From Treponema sp. UBA4326 (lineage in GTDB: Bacteria; Spirochaetota; Spirochaetia; Treponematales; Treponemataceae), in contig DGTW01000032.1 in the NCBI GenBank assembly GCA_002393835.1, positions 1 to 13,463 on the forward strand: 13,463 bases of DNA, read 5' to 3'. The position numbers and the translations under genes were made by a program. Positions 7,524 through 13,463 of this stretch are shown piece by piece (position 1 is the stretch's first letter; each line of letters opens with the position of its first letter). The notes under the pieces were generated by a model, which made no database searches, was not told where the DNA came from, and saw only the letters and a program-made list of their open reading frames with translations.

Positions 7524-7552
7524 AGTATATCAGAAAACGAAAAAAGGGAAAA
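7524..7552 (-). promoter_or_regulatory. Promoter for DUF763, implying a leaderless transcript
   Basis: On the minus strand TATACT (7529 to 7524, 5 of 6 matches) ends six bases before ATG 7517, so transcription should start at or next to the start codon. The -35 position (7552 to 7547, TTTTCC) is weak and falls inside the terminator of the upstream gene. There is no Shine-Dalgarno between the box and the start codon. Confidence 0.5.
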
Positions 7553-7583
7553 CGACACCTTAAAAAGGTTTCTTTTTCCCTTT
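7540..7583 (-). terminator. Rho-independent terminator of the DUF2798 gene
   Basis: Read on the minus strand, just after the stop codon: AAAGGGAAAA pairs with TTTTCCCTTT (plus-strand arms 7574-7583 and 7543-7552), and an inner ACCTT/AAGGT stem (7565-7569 with 7557-7561) closes a three-base loop. The outer stem runs directly into a T-run (plus-strand A-run 7540-7545). The same arms could fold on the plus strand, where the right arm would also be followed by pyrimidines. Confidence 0.8.
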
Positions 7584-7591
7584 CAATCCTT

Positions 7592-8056
7592 TTATCTTCC
7601 AAAAATAAGAGTGAAAATTCGCCTTACTACAGGGCCTGCAAAGCACAGCTGCCAGAAAAAGGCCATTGGGAAGTTCAGAATTGTCGTTTTAATCCAGATT
7701 GATACAATTTCGCTCTGCAAAAGTCCGCCCTTGAAAAGAATCGTGGCCACAAGGCTCATCATTGGGCACATGAAGATTACTGAGAATACCGAAATTGAAA
7801 GTATGATGAAAATTGGCTTTGTCTCAGCCGGGTTGAAAATCCTGAATGTGAATTTTTTTGCCAGCGGGCCTGCGACCAGCATGTCAAGGAGCATTGCGAT
7901 CGGCCCCATGATTACAAGCTCTTTGAAGGCATTCAGCATGACAGCGTTGGTGAAGTCACCGATGGCCAGGGTCATGTTGTAGCAGATTAGGGCATAGACC
8001 ATGAAAAAGACCATGATGATTGTAAAAATGATTTCCTGAAATAAAGACTTTGGCAT
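7592..8056 (-). CDS. DUF2798 family four-helix membrane protein
   Basis: A 154-residue integral membrane protein matching the DUF2798 family ('MPKSLFQEIIFTIIMVFFMVY' opening region). Four hydrophobic segments are seen at about residues 10-27, 47-66, 81-108 and 124-150. The second and fourth share a pattern, 'GPIAMLLDMLVAGPLAKKF' and 'FPMAFFWQLCFAGPVVRRIF', showing that the protein is an internal duplication of a two-helix unit with Gly-Pro and a basic pair at the end of each repeat. The function of the family is not known; a small-molecule transporter or membrane stress protein are guesses. ATG 8056 has a strong ribosome site (AAAGGAGT, plus-strand complement 8065-8072). The gene is divergent from the reductase gene and ends at a strong terminator, so it is probably transcribed alone. 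Confidence 0.88.
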   Translation of the reverse strand: MPKSLFQEIIFTIIMVFFMVYALICYNMTLAIGDFTNAVMLNAFKELVIMGPIAMLLDMLVAGPLAKKFTFRIFNPAETKPIFIILSISVFSVIFMCPMMSLVATILFKGGLLQSEIVSIWIKTTILNFPMAFFWQLCFAGPVVRRIFTLIFGR

Positions 8057-8150
8057 TTTAGTTTACTCCTTTGCCGATTTGATTTTGCAAAGATTGTTAA
8101 ACTACGCCATTCCCGGTAAAAATTCTACCTGATAAGAAAAACGCATGAGG

Positions 8151-8173
8151 CTTAACCAGAGGAGGCGGTTAAG
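8151..8173. other. Perfect inverted repeat in divergent intergenic region
   Basis: CTTAACC (8151-8157) and GGTTAAG (8167-8173) are perfect reverse complements separated by AGAGGAGGC. On the plus strand the loop carries a Shine-Dalgarno-like GGAGG with no start codon behind it. The site could be an operator for the divergent genes or a small structured RNA; nothing else supports either reading. Confidence 0.4.
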
Positions 8174-8283
8174 ATTCAATCTCAAGCGAAATAAATTTAG
8201 CAAATTGTAGAAAATTGTGCAAGTAGTACGAAAAATTTACAGTATTTCGCAAAAGAGTTTTTTATGTTTTTATTTTAGCAACT

Positions 8284-8312
8284 TTCATTTTTCACTTTAC
8301 CTGTGCTATAAT
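8284..8312 (+). promoter_or_regulatory. Extended -10 promoter for the aldo/keto reductase, implying a leaderless transcript
   Basis: TATAAT (8307-8312) is preceded by TGC, forming an extended -10, which compensates for a weak -35 (TTCATT, 8284-8289, 17-base spacer). The box ends seven bases before ATG 8320, placing the transcription start at about the start codon. There is no Shine-Dalgarno. Confidence 0.65.
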
Positions 8313-8319
8313 CTTTGTC

Positions 8320-9192
8320 ATGGAATTAACTTCACTCACATCTACTTACACTCTTGCCAACGGAAATAAAATCCCCTGCCTTGGATTCGGCACCTGGCAG
8401 AGTGCGGACGGCGATGAGGCGTACAATGCTGTACTTTCAGCCCTTAAAAACGGATACCGCCATATTGACACTGCGACTGCCTACGAAAACGAAGAGAGCG
8501 TAGGGCGGGCAATCAATGATTTTCTTTCTCAGAGCGGCGTAAAGCGGGAGGAGCTTTTCATAACGACAAAACTCTGGAACGCTGACCATGGCTACGAGGC
8601 CACAAAAAAGGCAATCGAATTGTCCCTTAAAAAAATGAAGCTTGATTATCTGGACTTGTATTTGATTCACTGGCCAAATCCTCTCAAATTCCGGGACTGC
8701 TGGCAGGAAATGAATGCCGGAAGCTGGCGTGCAATGGAAGAAGCTTATAACGAGGGCAAATTGAAGGCTCTCGGGCTGTCAAATTTCCGCCAGCACCACA
8801 TTGAAGCCCTTCTTAAAACAGCAAAAATCAAGCCTATGGTCAATCAGCTTATGGTCTGCCCGGGACAGGCTCAGCGGGAGCTTTGTGATTATTCCCGCTC
8901 GCTTGGAATGCTTGTGGAAGGCTACAGCCCCATGGGTACAGGAAAAATTTTCTCAAGCAGCGAGATGCAGACCCTTTCAAAAAAATACGGCCGTACAATC
9001 GCCCAGATTTGTATCCGCTGGAGCCTTCAGGAGGGAGCGATTCCCCTTCCAAAAAGCGTTCGGGAGGAGAGAATTGTCGAGAATGGAAAGGTCTTTGATT
9101 TTGAGCTTGAGAAGGCCGACTGTGACATGATTGCCTCTCTCACCGGCCTTGAAATCCGTCAGAACCGGAACCCGGATGAGGCACCCTTCTAG
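8320..9192 (+). CDS. Aldo/keto reductase (2,5-diketo-D-gluconate reductase-like)
   Basis: A cytosolic NADPH-dependent oxidoreductase of 290 residues with the (alpha/beta)8 barrel of the AKR superfamily. The catalytic tetrad is complete: D50 and Y55 in 'HIDTATAYENEESVG', K84 in 'FITTKLWN' and H117 in 'YLIHWPNP'. 'LGLSNFRQHHIEALL' and 'VNQLMVCPGQAQRELCDY' are the usual middle-barrel segments, and 'IPLPKSVREERIVEN' is the cofactor-phosphate site (Lys-Ser...Arg). It should reduce aldehydes or ketones to alcohols; the natural substrate is not readable, and general detoxification of reactive carbonyls is a common role. It starts at ATG 8320 with a -10 box seven bases upstream and no ribosome site, so it is probably translated from a leaderless mRNA. 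A GC-rich hairpin block follows its stop codon. Confidence 0.95.
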   Translation: MELTSLTSTYTLANGNKIPCLGFGTWQSADGDEAYNAVLSALKNGYRHIDTATAYENEESVGRAINDFLSQSGVKREELFITTKLWNADHGYEATKKAIELSLKKMKLDYLDLYLIHWPNPLKFRDCWQEMNAGSWRAMEEAYNEGKLKALGLSNFRQHHIEALLKTAKIKPMVNQLMVCPGQAQRELCDYSRSLGMLVEGYSPMGTGKIFSSSEMQTLSKKYGRTIAQICIRWSLQEGAIPLPKSVREERIVENGKVFDFELEKADCDMIASLTGLEIRQNRNPDEAPF

Positions 9193-9200
9193 AATCAAGG

Positions 9201-9300
9201 CGTTACCGCCCGCAAGCTGGCGGTTGTCGAGCACTTGCGTTGTTGTGCTCGCTTGCTTTGCGCACTTCCGCTGCCGCTCCATTGCCTGCGGCAACTGACG
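9201..9300. repeat. GC-rich hairpin-rich intergenic block
   Basis: Between the reductase and phosphatase genes lies about 100 bases with clearly higher GC than the surrounding intergenic DNA. It contains three perfect stems: ACCGCC/GGCGGT (9205-9210 with 9219-9224), CGAGCAC/GTGCTCG (9228-9234 with 9245-9251) and TTGCC/GGCAA (9282-9286 with 9290-9294). No T-run follows any stem, so none is a classical terminator. The composition suggests an interspersed repeat rather than coding DNA. Confidence 0.5.
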
Positions 9301-9319
9301 ATGCTACATACCCTAACAC

Positions 9320-9324
9320 AGGAG
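9320..9324 (+). promoter_or_regulatory. Ribosome binding site that fixes the phosphatase start
   Basis: AGGAG lies six bases before TTG 9331, an ideal distance. The in-frame ATGs at 9235 and 9301 have no such site and would add residues that the family lacks. Confidence 0.75.
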
Positions 9325-9330
9325 ACAACT

Positions 9331-9783
9331 TTGCATAAAATTTTATTCATCTGTCACGGGAATATCTGCCGCTCACCGATGGCCGAAATGGTCATGAAGC
9401 ACTATGTGCGCCAGGCTGGCCTTGAGCGTGATTTTTACATCGACTCAGCCGCCACTGACTATGACGAAATTGGTAACGGAATGCACCGGGGGACAAGACA
9501 AACCCTGACCAAAAACGGAATCCCCTTCACCGACCACAGGGCAAGGCTCGTCACCCCCGATGACTACAATGAATTCGACCTTCTCATAATCATGGACGAA
9601 GAAAATGAGCGTCATCTTCGCCGCCGGGTGGGGGAGGACACAGAGGGAAAAGTCCACTACCTCCTTGAATATGCCAAAATCAACCGTGATGTGGCTGACC
9701 CCTGGTACACAGGTAACTTTGAGGCCACCTGGCAGGACATAACCTTGGGCTGCCGGAGCCTTCTGGATGCCTTGTGCAGCTAA
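9331..9783 (+). CDS. Low-molecular-weight protein tyrosine phosphatase (TTG start)
   Basis: A 150-residue cytosolic phosphatase that hydrolyses phosphotyrosine through a cysteinyl-phosphate intermediate. The signature loop C8-HGNIC-R14-S15 is at the N-terminus where the family places it, and the general acid is D123 in 'VADPWYTG'. The substrate-lining Trp and Tyr follow it in 'DPWY'. His replaces the more usual Leu/Val after the catalytic Cys (the loop is C-H-G-N-I-C-R-S), a tolerated position. I place the start at TTG 9331 because AGGAG lies six bases before it and the protein then begins '(M)HKILFICHG', matching the normal length of about 150; the longer frame from ATG 9235 would translate the GC-rich repeat. 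The role may be regulation of a tyrosine kinase or dephosphorylation of small molecules; no kinase or capsule gene is nearby. Confidence 0.9.
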   Translation: MHKILFICHGNICRSPMAEMVMKHYVRQAGLERDFYIDSAATDYDEIGNGMHRGTRQTLTKNGIPFTDHRARLVTPDDYNEFDLLIIMDEENERHLRRRVGEDTEGKVHYLLEYAKINRDVADPWYTGNFEATWQDITLGCRSLLDALCS

Positions 9784-9789
9784 ATCGCA

Positions 9790-9839
9790 ATTTATGTCAA
9801 AAAAAATCAATTTTACTAGGCTTTTCTATTGACATAAAT
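9790..9839. other. Long-armed inverted repeat overlapping the tRNA promoter
   Basis: ATTTATGTCAA (9790-9800) and TTGACATAAAT (9829-9839) are perfect 11-base reverse complements around a 28-base loop. The right arm contains the TTGACA of the tRNA promoter. It starts six bases after the phosphatase stop codon, so it may also fold at the end of that mRNA; no T-run follows. Confidence 0.5.
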
Positions 9840-9857
9840 AAAAAAAACATATAACAT
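9829..9857 (+). promoter_or_regulatory. Promoter of the tRNA-Lys pair
   Basis: A perfect TTGACA (9829-9834) precedes TATAAC (9850-9855) at a short 15-base spacing, or TAACAT (9852-9857) at 17 bases. Either gives a start about 20 bases before the first tRNA. Confidence 0.6.
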
Positions 9858-9882
9858 TCTTTTCATTCAGCAATGAACACAT

Positions 9883-9955
9883 GGGCTATTAGCTCAGTAG
9901 GTAGAGCACCGCCCTTTTAAGGCGGCTGTCGATGGTTCGAATCCATCATAGCTCA
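9883..9955 (+). tRNA. tRNA-Lys (anticodon UUU), first copy
   Basis: A complete 73-base cloverleaf. The acceptor arm GGGCTAT pairs with ATAGCTC (one G-U), the D stem is GCTC/GAGC, the anticodon stem CCGCC/GGCGG encloses CTTTTAA with anticodon TTT at 9916-9918, and the T arm is GATGG-TTCGAAT-CCATC. The discriminator is A; the 3' CCA is not encoded and must be added by the CCA-adding enzyme. Confidence 0.97.
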
Positions 9956-9977
9956 TTAAAGTTCTTTTGTTGGAGTT

Positions 9978-10050
9978 GGGCTATTAGCTCAGTAGGTAGA
10001 GCACCGCCCTTTTAAGGCGGCTGTCGATGGTTCGAATCCATCATAGCTCA
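9978..10050 (+). tRNA. tRNA-Lys (anticodon UUU), identical second copy
   Basis: Identical over all 73 bases to the first copy, 22 bases downstream, with the anticodon at 10011-10013 and again no encoded CCA. It is presumably co-transcribed with the first copy from the promoter before 9883. Confidence 0.97.
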
Positions 10051-10056
10051 TATTCG

Positions 10057-10094
10057 GGAACATCTTAGTGATGTTCCTTTTTTTTGTTTTTTTT
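10057..10094 (+). terminator. Strong Rho-independent terminator of the tRNA pair
   Basis: GGAACATC (10057-10064) pairs perfectly with GATGTTCC (10070-10077) around a five-base TTAGT loop, followed at once by eight T, a G and eight more T (10078-10094). Confidence 0.93.
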
Positions 10095-10112
10095 CTAAAA
10101 CTGGTGTATAAT
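10084..10112 (+). promoter_or_regulatory. Promoter of the diguanylate cyclase gene
   Basis: TATAAT (10107-10112) lies 17 bases after TTGTTT (10084-10089), a weak -35 that is inside the T-run of the tRNA terminator. Transcription would begin near 10120; GAGG (10119-10122) lies about 10 bases before ATG 10133, so the mRNA leader is very short. Confidence 0.55.
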
Positions 10113-10132
10113 ATAGCTGAGGTCTCCTACAT

Positions 10133-11899
10133 ATGATTTTAACAGTAAAAAATCGCAGTGCCTTGCTGGAAAAAAGTTTTCGCCTGGTAGAAACTGATAC
10201 GACAAAGGATTTTTTCACTTACTTCGACTACTTGTGCGAAAACATTCTTGATTTTGTACATCCTGACGAAAAAGAACGCTTCATTGACCTTGTTACTGGA
10301 AAAAACGACAAGTCAGACAACCGCAGTGATATTTTTCACCTGCTGAGAAACAACGGAGAGTACCGCTACAATTTTGTCAGCGTGCGTAATGTCCGCGAGC
10401 CTTATTTGGCCCGTATACGGCTTTTTGATATTTACGATGCCATTGACTTTGCGAGAATTTCGGTCGATGAGAATAATAAAATCCATACAAGCCTGGGACT
10501 TACAAATGATTATCTCTTTACCTATCAAAAATCCCAGGATTTGTTCACTCTGGCCTATTATAGCCAGGGACGGGAAATTGTCCTTTATAAAATGCGTCTG
10601 GAAGACTGGAAAAATCTTCTCATCGAAAAAAAACTTGTTTCCAAAAACAGCATAAATAATCTGAATGTTTTCTGCAGCGACATTGCGGAAAATCCAAATT
10701 CAGTTCTGACTCGACTCGAAGGTTCCTTCCGTACATCCGGCTCTATCGAAGAAAAACTGCGCCTCATAGGCACAAGGTACGATGGTCTTGATGATGTTTA
10801 CATGGTCGGACGAATTTTGTCAGATGAAGACATGCTTGAAGTTCAGCACTCTCATACTGTCATAGAAGAATTGCAGATTGATTCTCTTTCTCAGGTTTAC
10901 AACAAGAAAACAATTACTTCTTTTGCCGAGCAAAGAATAAAGGCTGCCCTGCCGGATCCTTTTGCCCTGGTAATACTTGATTTGGACCATTTTAAGCCGA
11001 TTAATGACCAGTACGGACATCTTGCCGGGGATAAGGTTATAAGCCGGACGGCAAAAAAAATTAAGGAAATCATAGGAGAAGATGGCCTTGTCGGACGCTT
11101 CGGCGGCGATGAATTCATGCTGATTCTTGATAACATCGTCAACATAAATATTTTACGGGGCATACTCAGGGCACTGCTTGTTCAAATCAAAAAAGAGTTT
11201 GAGGGAAATTTTGAAGGGATAACTTTAAGCTGTTCCGTGGGAGCGGCTGTATACCCCAATAACGGCCTGACCTATGATGAGCTTTTTAAAAAGGCTGATT
11301 TCTGCCTTTACAGGGCTAAAGACAAAGGGCGTGACCGATATGTTTTCTTCCGCGATGACATGCACGCTCAGGCTTACGCGGAAAGACTTAAAGAAATAGG
11401 TGACGGAAAAGGGAGTGAAGGCCGCGAAATCGTAGAGTTAAAATATATGGCCGACTACCTGCAAGGACTGCAAAAAAAGCCTTACGAGGCCCTTATGGCT
11501 CTACTCCGCCACATGATTGGCATATACTCAGTTGACGGCATAAGCGTTTATGCCGGCCCGGAAATGAAAAGCATTGCTCATGTAGGAAATGAGCCGCCTG
11601 TTTTGCGCTTTGCTGAATATGCCTTTAGCAATGACTTTAAGCAATTCCTTGATGCTGATGGAGTTGCTCTCTTGAATTTTACTTCAGAGATTCCTGAGGG
11701 AAACTCATTTGGAAAAATTATGAATGACGCTGATGTTTGCTCCACAATTCATTGTGTCATTGGCTCCAGGGATAATTTCTGGGGGCTGCTTGCCCTTAAT
11801 AAACTTAGAATTCCCGCCCGCTTTGCAGACTACGAGGTTAACTGTGGAAGAATCCTCGCCGCAGGCCTTGCCCTGATTGATTTGAAAAGCCTGGGCTGA
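10133..11899 (+). CDS. Diguanylate cyclase with PAS-like and GAF-like sensor domains
   Basis: A 588-residue soluble enzyme that should make cyclic di-GMP from two GTP. By pattern, the order is: a degenerate PAS fold at about 1-110 ('ILDFVHPDEKERFIDLV' then 'HLLRNNGEYRYNFV'), a second PAS-like fold at about 120-240 (ending 'YMVGRILSDED'), a short helical linker, the GGDEF domain at about 252-410 and a GAF-like domain at about 435-588. The active site is intact: G324-G325-D326-E327-F328 and metal-binding D283 in 'LDLDHFKPIND'. The inhibitory I-site Arg-x-x-Asp is absent; the corresponding residues are Gly-Glu-Asp-Gly before 'LVGRFGGDEF'. No membrane segment or signal peptide is seen, so it senses a cytoplasmic cue. 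Its place between the tRNAs and EF-G does not reveal the target. The GGDEF call is firm; the flanking domains are by fold pattern. Confidence 0.93.
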   Translation: MILTVKNRSALLEKSFRLVETDTTKDFFTYFDYLCENILDFVHPDEKERFIDLVTGKNDKSDNRSDIFHLLRNNGEYRYNFVSVRNVREPYLARIRLFDIYDAIDFARISVDENNKIHTSLGLTNDYLFTYQKSQDLFTLAYYSQGREIVLYKMRLEDWKNLLIEKKLVSKNSINNLNVFCSDIAENPNSVLTRLEGSFRTSGSIEEKLRLIGTRYDGLDDVYMVGRILSDEDMLEVQHSHTVIEELQIDSLSQVYNKKTITSFAEQRIKAALPDPFALVILDLDHFKPINDQYGHLAGDKVISRTAKKIKEIIGEDGLVGRFGGDEFMLILDNIVNINILRGILRALLVQIKKEFEGNFEGITLSCSVGAAVYPNNGLTYDELFKKADFCLYRAKDKGRDRYVFFRDDMHAQAYAERLKEIGDGKGSEGREIVELKYMADYLQGLQKKPYEALMALLRHMIGIYSVDGISVYAGPEMKSIAHVGNEPPVLRFAEYAFSNDFKQFLDADGVALLNFTSEIPEGNSFGKIMNDADVCSTIHCVIGSRDNFWGLLALNKLRIPARFADYEVNCGRILAAGLALIDLKSLG

Positions 11900-11903
11900 T
11901 AAC

Positions 11904-11932
11904 TTGTAAATCGTCTCATTTTATTCTATACT
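11904..11932 (+). promoter_or_regulatory. Promoter of the EF-G gene
   Basis: TTGTAA (11904-11909) and TATACT (11927-11932) are separated by exactly 17 bases, directly after the cyclase stop codon. Transcription would start near 11939, giving a leader of about 25 bases. The ribosome site is weak (GGGTAAGA, 11953-11960). Confidence 0.7.
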
Positions 11933-11963
11933 TTTTCTCAAAATTTTCATTCGGGTAAGAATT

Positions 11964-13463
11964 ATGGCACTTAACTTACAGAAAATGCGCAATATCGGAA
12001 TCATGGCGCATATCGACGCAGGAAAAACAACAACAACTGAGCGAATTCTCTATTATACAGGCAAAATCCACCGTATCGGCGAAATCGATGACGGGGCTGC
12101 AACCATGGACTTCATGAAGCAGGAGCAGGAGAGGGGAATCACCATCGCCTCTGCCGCAATCACCACGGACTGGAAGGGCTATACAATCAATATCATCGAC
12201 ACTCCGGGCCATGTTGACTTCACTGCCGAGGTTGAGCGCTCTTTGCGTGTCCTTGACGGTGCGGTTGCCGTTCTCTGTGCAGTTGACGGTGTGCAGCCAC
12301 AGACCGAGACAGTCTGGAAGCAGGCCGACGAATTTTCTGTTCCCCGTCTTTGCTTCGTAAACAAGATGGACCGAATCGGCGCGGACTTCTTCTATTCAAT
12401 CAACGATGTGCACGAAAAATTCGGAGTTACCACTGTCGCCTTGCAGGTTCCCATGGGCCAGGGCGAGGACTTTGAGGGCGTAATCGACCTTCTTACAATG
12501 AAAGAAATCCGCTGGAACGAAGAGGACGAAGGCGAGACTTTCACTGAATCAGACATTTCCGACAAATACAAAGATTTAGCGAATGAATGGCGGGAAAAGC
12601 TCATCGATACAGTCGCATCTAACGACGACGAGCTTGGAATGATTTATCTTGAGGGAGGCGAAATCACGAACGAGCAGCTTAAAAAAGCCCTCCGCACTCT
12701 CACAATCAACCGAACCCTCGTTCCCTGTCTTTGTGGAACTGCCCGTCGCAACAAGGGCGTTCAGCCTTTGATTGATGCCGTAATCGACTATCTTCCATGC
12801 CCGACCGATGTTCCGGCTGCAAAAGGCCTTCATGTCAAAAAAGACAAGGAAGAATCTGTTGAAATCCCCTGCGACGAAAAGAAAATGCCCCTTGGCCTTG
12901 TTTTCAAAATCCAGCAGGACCGCGAAATGGGTTCCCTTGCCTTTGTCCGTGTCTACTCAGGAAAATTCACCACGGGAAGTCAGTGCCTTAATGTGGGAAA
13001 GAAAAAGCGTGAGCGAATCAACCGCATCCTTCGCGTAAACGCAAATCACATGGAGCAGATGGACTCTGTTCAGGCCGGCGACATCGCTGTTTTCGTAGGC
13101 CTTAAAATCTCTCAGACCGGTGACACTTTGGGCAGCGAGGGAATGCCAATCCTTCTTGAAAGCCTTAAATTCCCTGAGCCTGTAATCTCAATCGCAATCG
13201 AGCCTGAGACTTTGAGCGACAAGGACAAGCTTGTGGAGACCCTTGCAATCATGAGCCGGGAGGACCCGACATTCACAAGCCATGAGGATGCCGAGACAGG
13301 CCAGCTCATCATCAGCGGAATGGGCGAGCTCCATCTTGATGTCCTCGTCACCCGCATGAAGGATGACTTTGGCGTAAAGGCAAATGTGGGCGCTCCTCAG
13401 GTAACATACCGTGAGTCCGTCACGAACGAGGCTGAAGTTTCATCTGTCTGGGAAAAGAACCTT
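11964..13463 (+). CDS. fusA: Elongation factor G, spirochaetal EF-G2-like (3' end outside window)
   Basis: The first 500 codons of a translational GTPase. All GTPase motifs are present: P-loop A15-H-I-D-A-G-K-T22, R57-G-I-T60, D79-T-P-G-H83, N133-K-M-D136 and G258-T-A260. Domain II follows (about 290-400), then domain III with 'FPEPVISIAIEPE' and 'GQLIISGMGELHLDVL', and the window ends at the entry to domain IV. EF-G moves tRNA and mRNA on the ribosome or, with RRF, splits ribosomes. Spirochaetes have two EF-Gs with these tasks divided; 'NIGIMAHIDAGKTTTTERI', 'FTAEVERSLRVLDG' and 'PQTETVWKQA' resemble the Borrelia EF-G2, which is the recycling factor, more than EF-G1. It lies alone, not in a ribosomal str operon, and has its own promoter. 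Codon use is strongly biased to C-ending codons, as expected for high expression. EF-G identity is firm; the EF-G2 assignment is from remembered similarity. Confidence 0.95.
   Translation, partial: MALNLQKMRNIGIMAHIDAGKTTTTERILYYTGKIHRIGEIDDGAATMDFMKQEQERGITIASAAITTDWKGYTINIIDTPGHVDFTAEVERSLRVLDGAVAVLCAVDGVQPQTETVWKQADEFSVPRLCFVNKMDRIGADFFYSINDVHEKFGVTTVALQVPMGQGEDFEGVIDLLTMKEIRWNEEDEGETFTESDISDKYKDLANEWREKLIDTVASNDDELGMIYLEGGEITNEQLKKALRTLTINRTLVPCLCGTARRNKGVQPLIDAVIDYLPCPTDVPAAKGLHVKKDKEESVEIPCDEKKMPLGLVFKIQQDREMGSLAFVRVYSGKFTTGSQCLNVGKKKRERINRILRVNANHMEQMDSVQAGDIAVFVGLKISQTGDTLGSEGMPILLESLKFPEPVISIAIEPETLSDKDKLVETLAIMSREDPTFTSHEDAETGQLIISGMGELHLDVLVTRMKDDFGVKANVGAPQVTYRESVTNEAEVSSVWEKNL

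Larger units (their letters stand above)
8057..8319. other. Divergent intergenic region between DUF2798 and aldo/keto reductase genes
   Basis: These 263 A/T-rich bases hold the ribosome site of the minus-strand gene (8065-8072), a perfect hairpin at 8151-8173 and the plus-strand promoter ending at 8312. A possible minus-strand -10, TAGAAT (8127 to 8122), lacks a recognisable -35. Bases 8174-8283 are A/T-rich with no gene or convincing structure that I can see. Confidence 0.6.

Noticed and set aside
7611..7982. 123-residue plus-strand frame opposite the DUF2798 gene
   Set aside because: The minus-strand gene has four membrane segments, an internal repeat and a strong ribosome site; the opposite frame has none of these.
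9235..9330. Longer N-terminus for the phosphatase from ATG 9235 or ATG 9301
   Set aside because: The extra residues translate a GC-rich hairpin block, lack a ribosome site and precede the normal family start; TTG 9331 has AGGAG six bases before it.
9883..10050. Tandem tRNA genes as an integration site (att) of a mobile element
   Set aside because: There is no integrase, no element between the copies, and the duplicated unit is the tRNA itself.
11976..13357. Several minus-strand frames of 61-85 residues opposite EF-G
   Set aside because: They are shadows produced by the strong codon bias of EF-G; none has a start site or family motif.

Overview
The window looks like chromosomal DNA from a spirochaete, most likely a Treponema-type organism. 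The evidence is a divergent FliG of the kind spirochaetes carry as a second copy, an EF-G that resembles the spirochaetal EF-G2 (recycling) branch, a DUF763 protein, a duplicated DUF2798 membrane protein, and A/T-rich promoters of sigma-70 type. I see no plasmid, phage or insertion-sequence gene, and no CRISPR array. The gene content reads as ordinary core chromosome with some unusual intergenic structures.

Layout. Bases 1-6050 run on the plus strand: the 3' part of a fliG gene, overlapped by a large M16C zinc metalloprotease (551-3622); a 73-residue protein with its own promoter (3655-3876); a 136-base gap with two hairpins; a tocopherol-cyclase-like protein (4013-5185) and a TIM-barrel sugar isomerase/epimerase-like protein (5217-6050). 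Bases 6051-6227 hold a composite repeat between convergent genes. Bases 6228-8056 run on the minus strand: DUF763 (6228-7517) and, upstream of it, a DUF2798 membrane protein (7592-8056), separated by a strong terminator. A divergent 263-base intergenic region leads back to the plus strand: an aldo/keto reductase (8320-9192), a GC-rich hairpin block, a low-molecular-weight protein tyrosine phosphatase starting at TTG 9331, two identical tRNA-Lys(UUU) genes with a strong terminator, a PAS-PAS-GGDEF-GAF diguanylate cyclase (10133-11899) and the first 500 codons of EF-G (11964 to the window end).

How the genes relate. fliG and the protease are translationally linked by a 20-base overlap. The tocopherol-cyclase-like and TIM-barrel genes are 31 bases apart and probably co-transcribed. 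The other genes mostly have their own promoters: visible -10 boxes precede the 73-residue gene, DUF763, the reductase, the tRNAs, the cyclase and EF-G. For DUF763 and the reductase the -10 box lies only 6-7 bases from the start codon and no Shine-Dalgarno is present, so both are predicted to be leaderless mRNAs.

I did not find a clear new multi-gene system. The best leads are the two leaderless genes, the uncharacterised DUF763 protein with a helix-hairpin-helix motif, the cyclase-like/TIM-barrel pair, and the composite repeat at 6056-6223. Motif positions were counted by hand and family calls come from recognised motifs, not from database searches.
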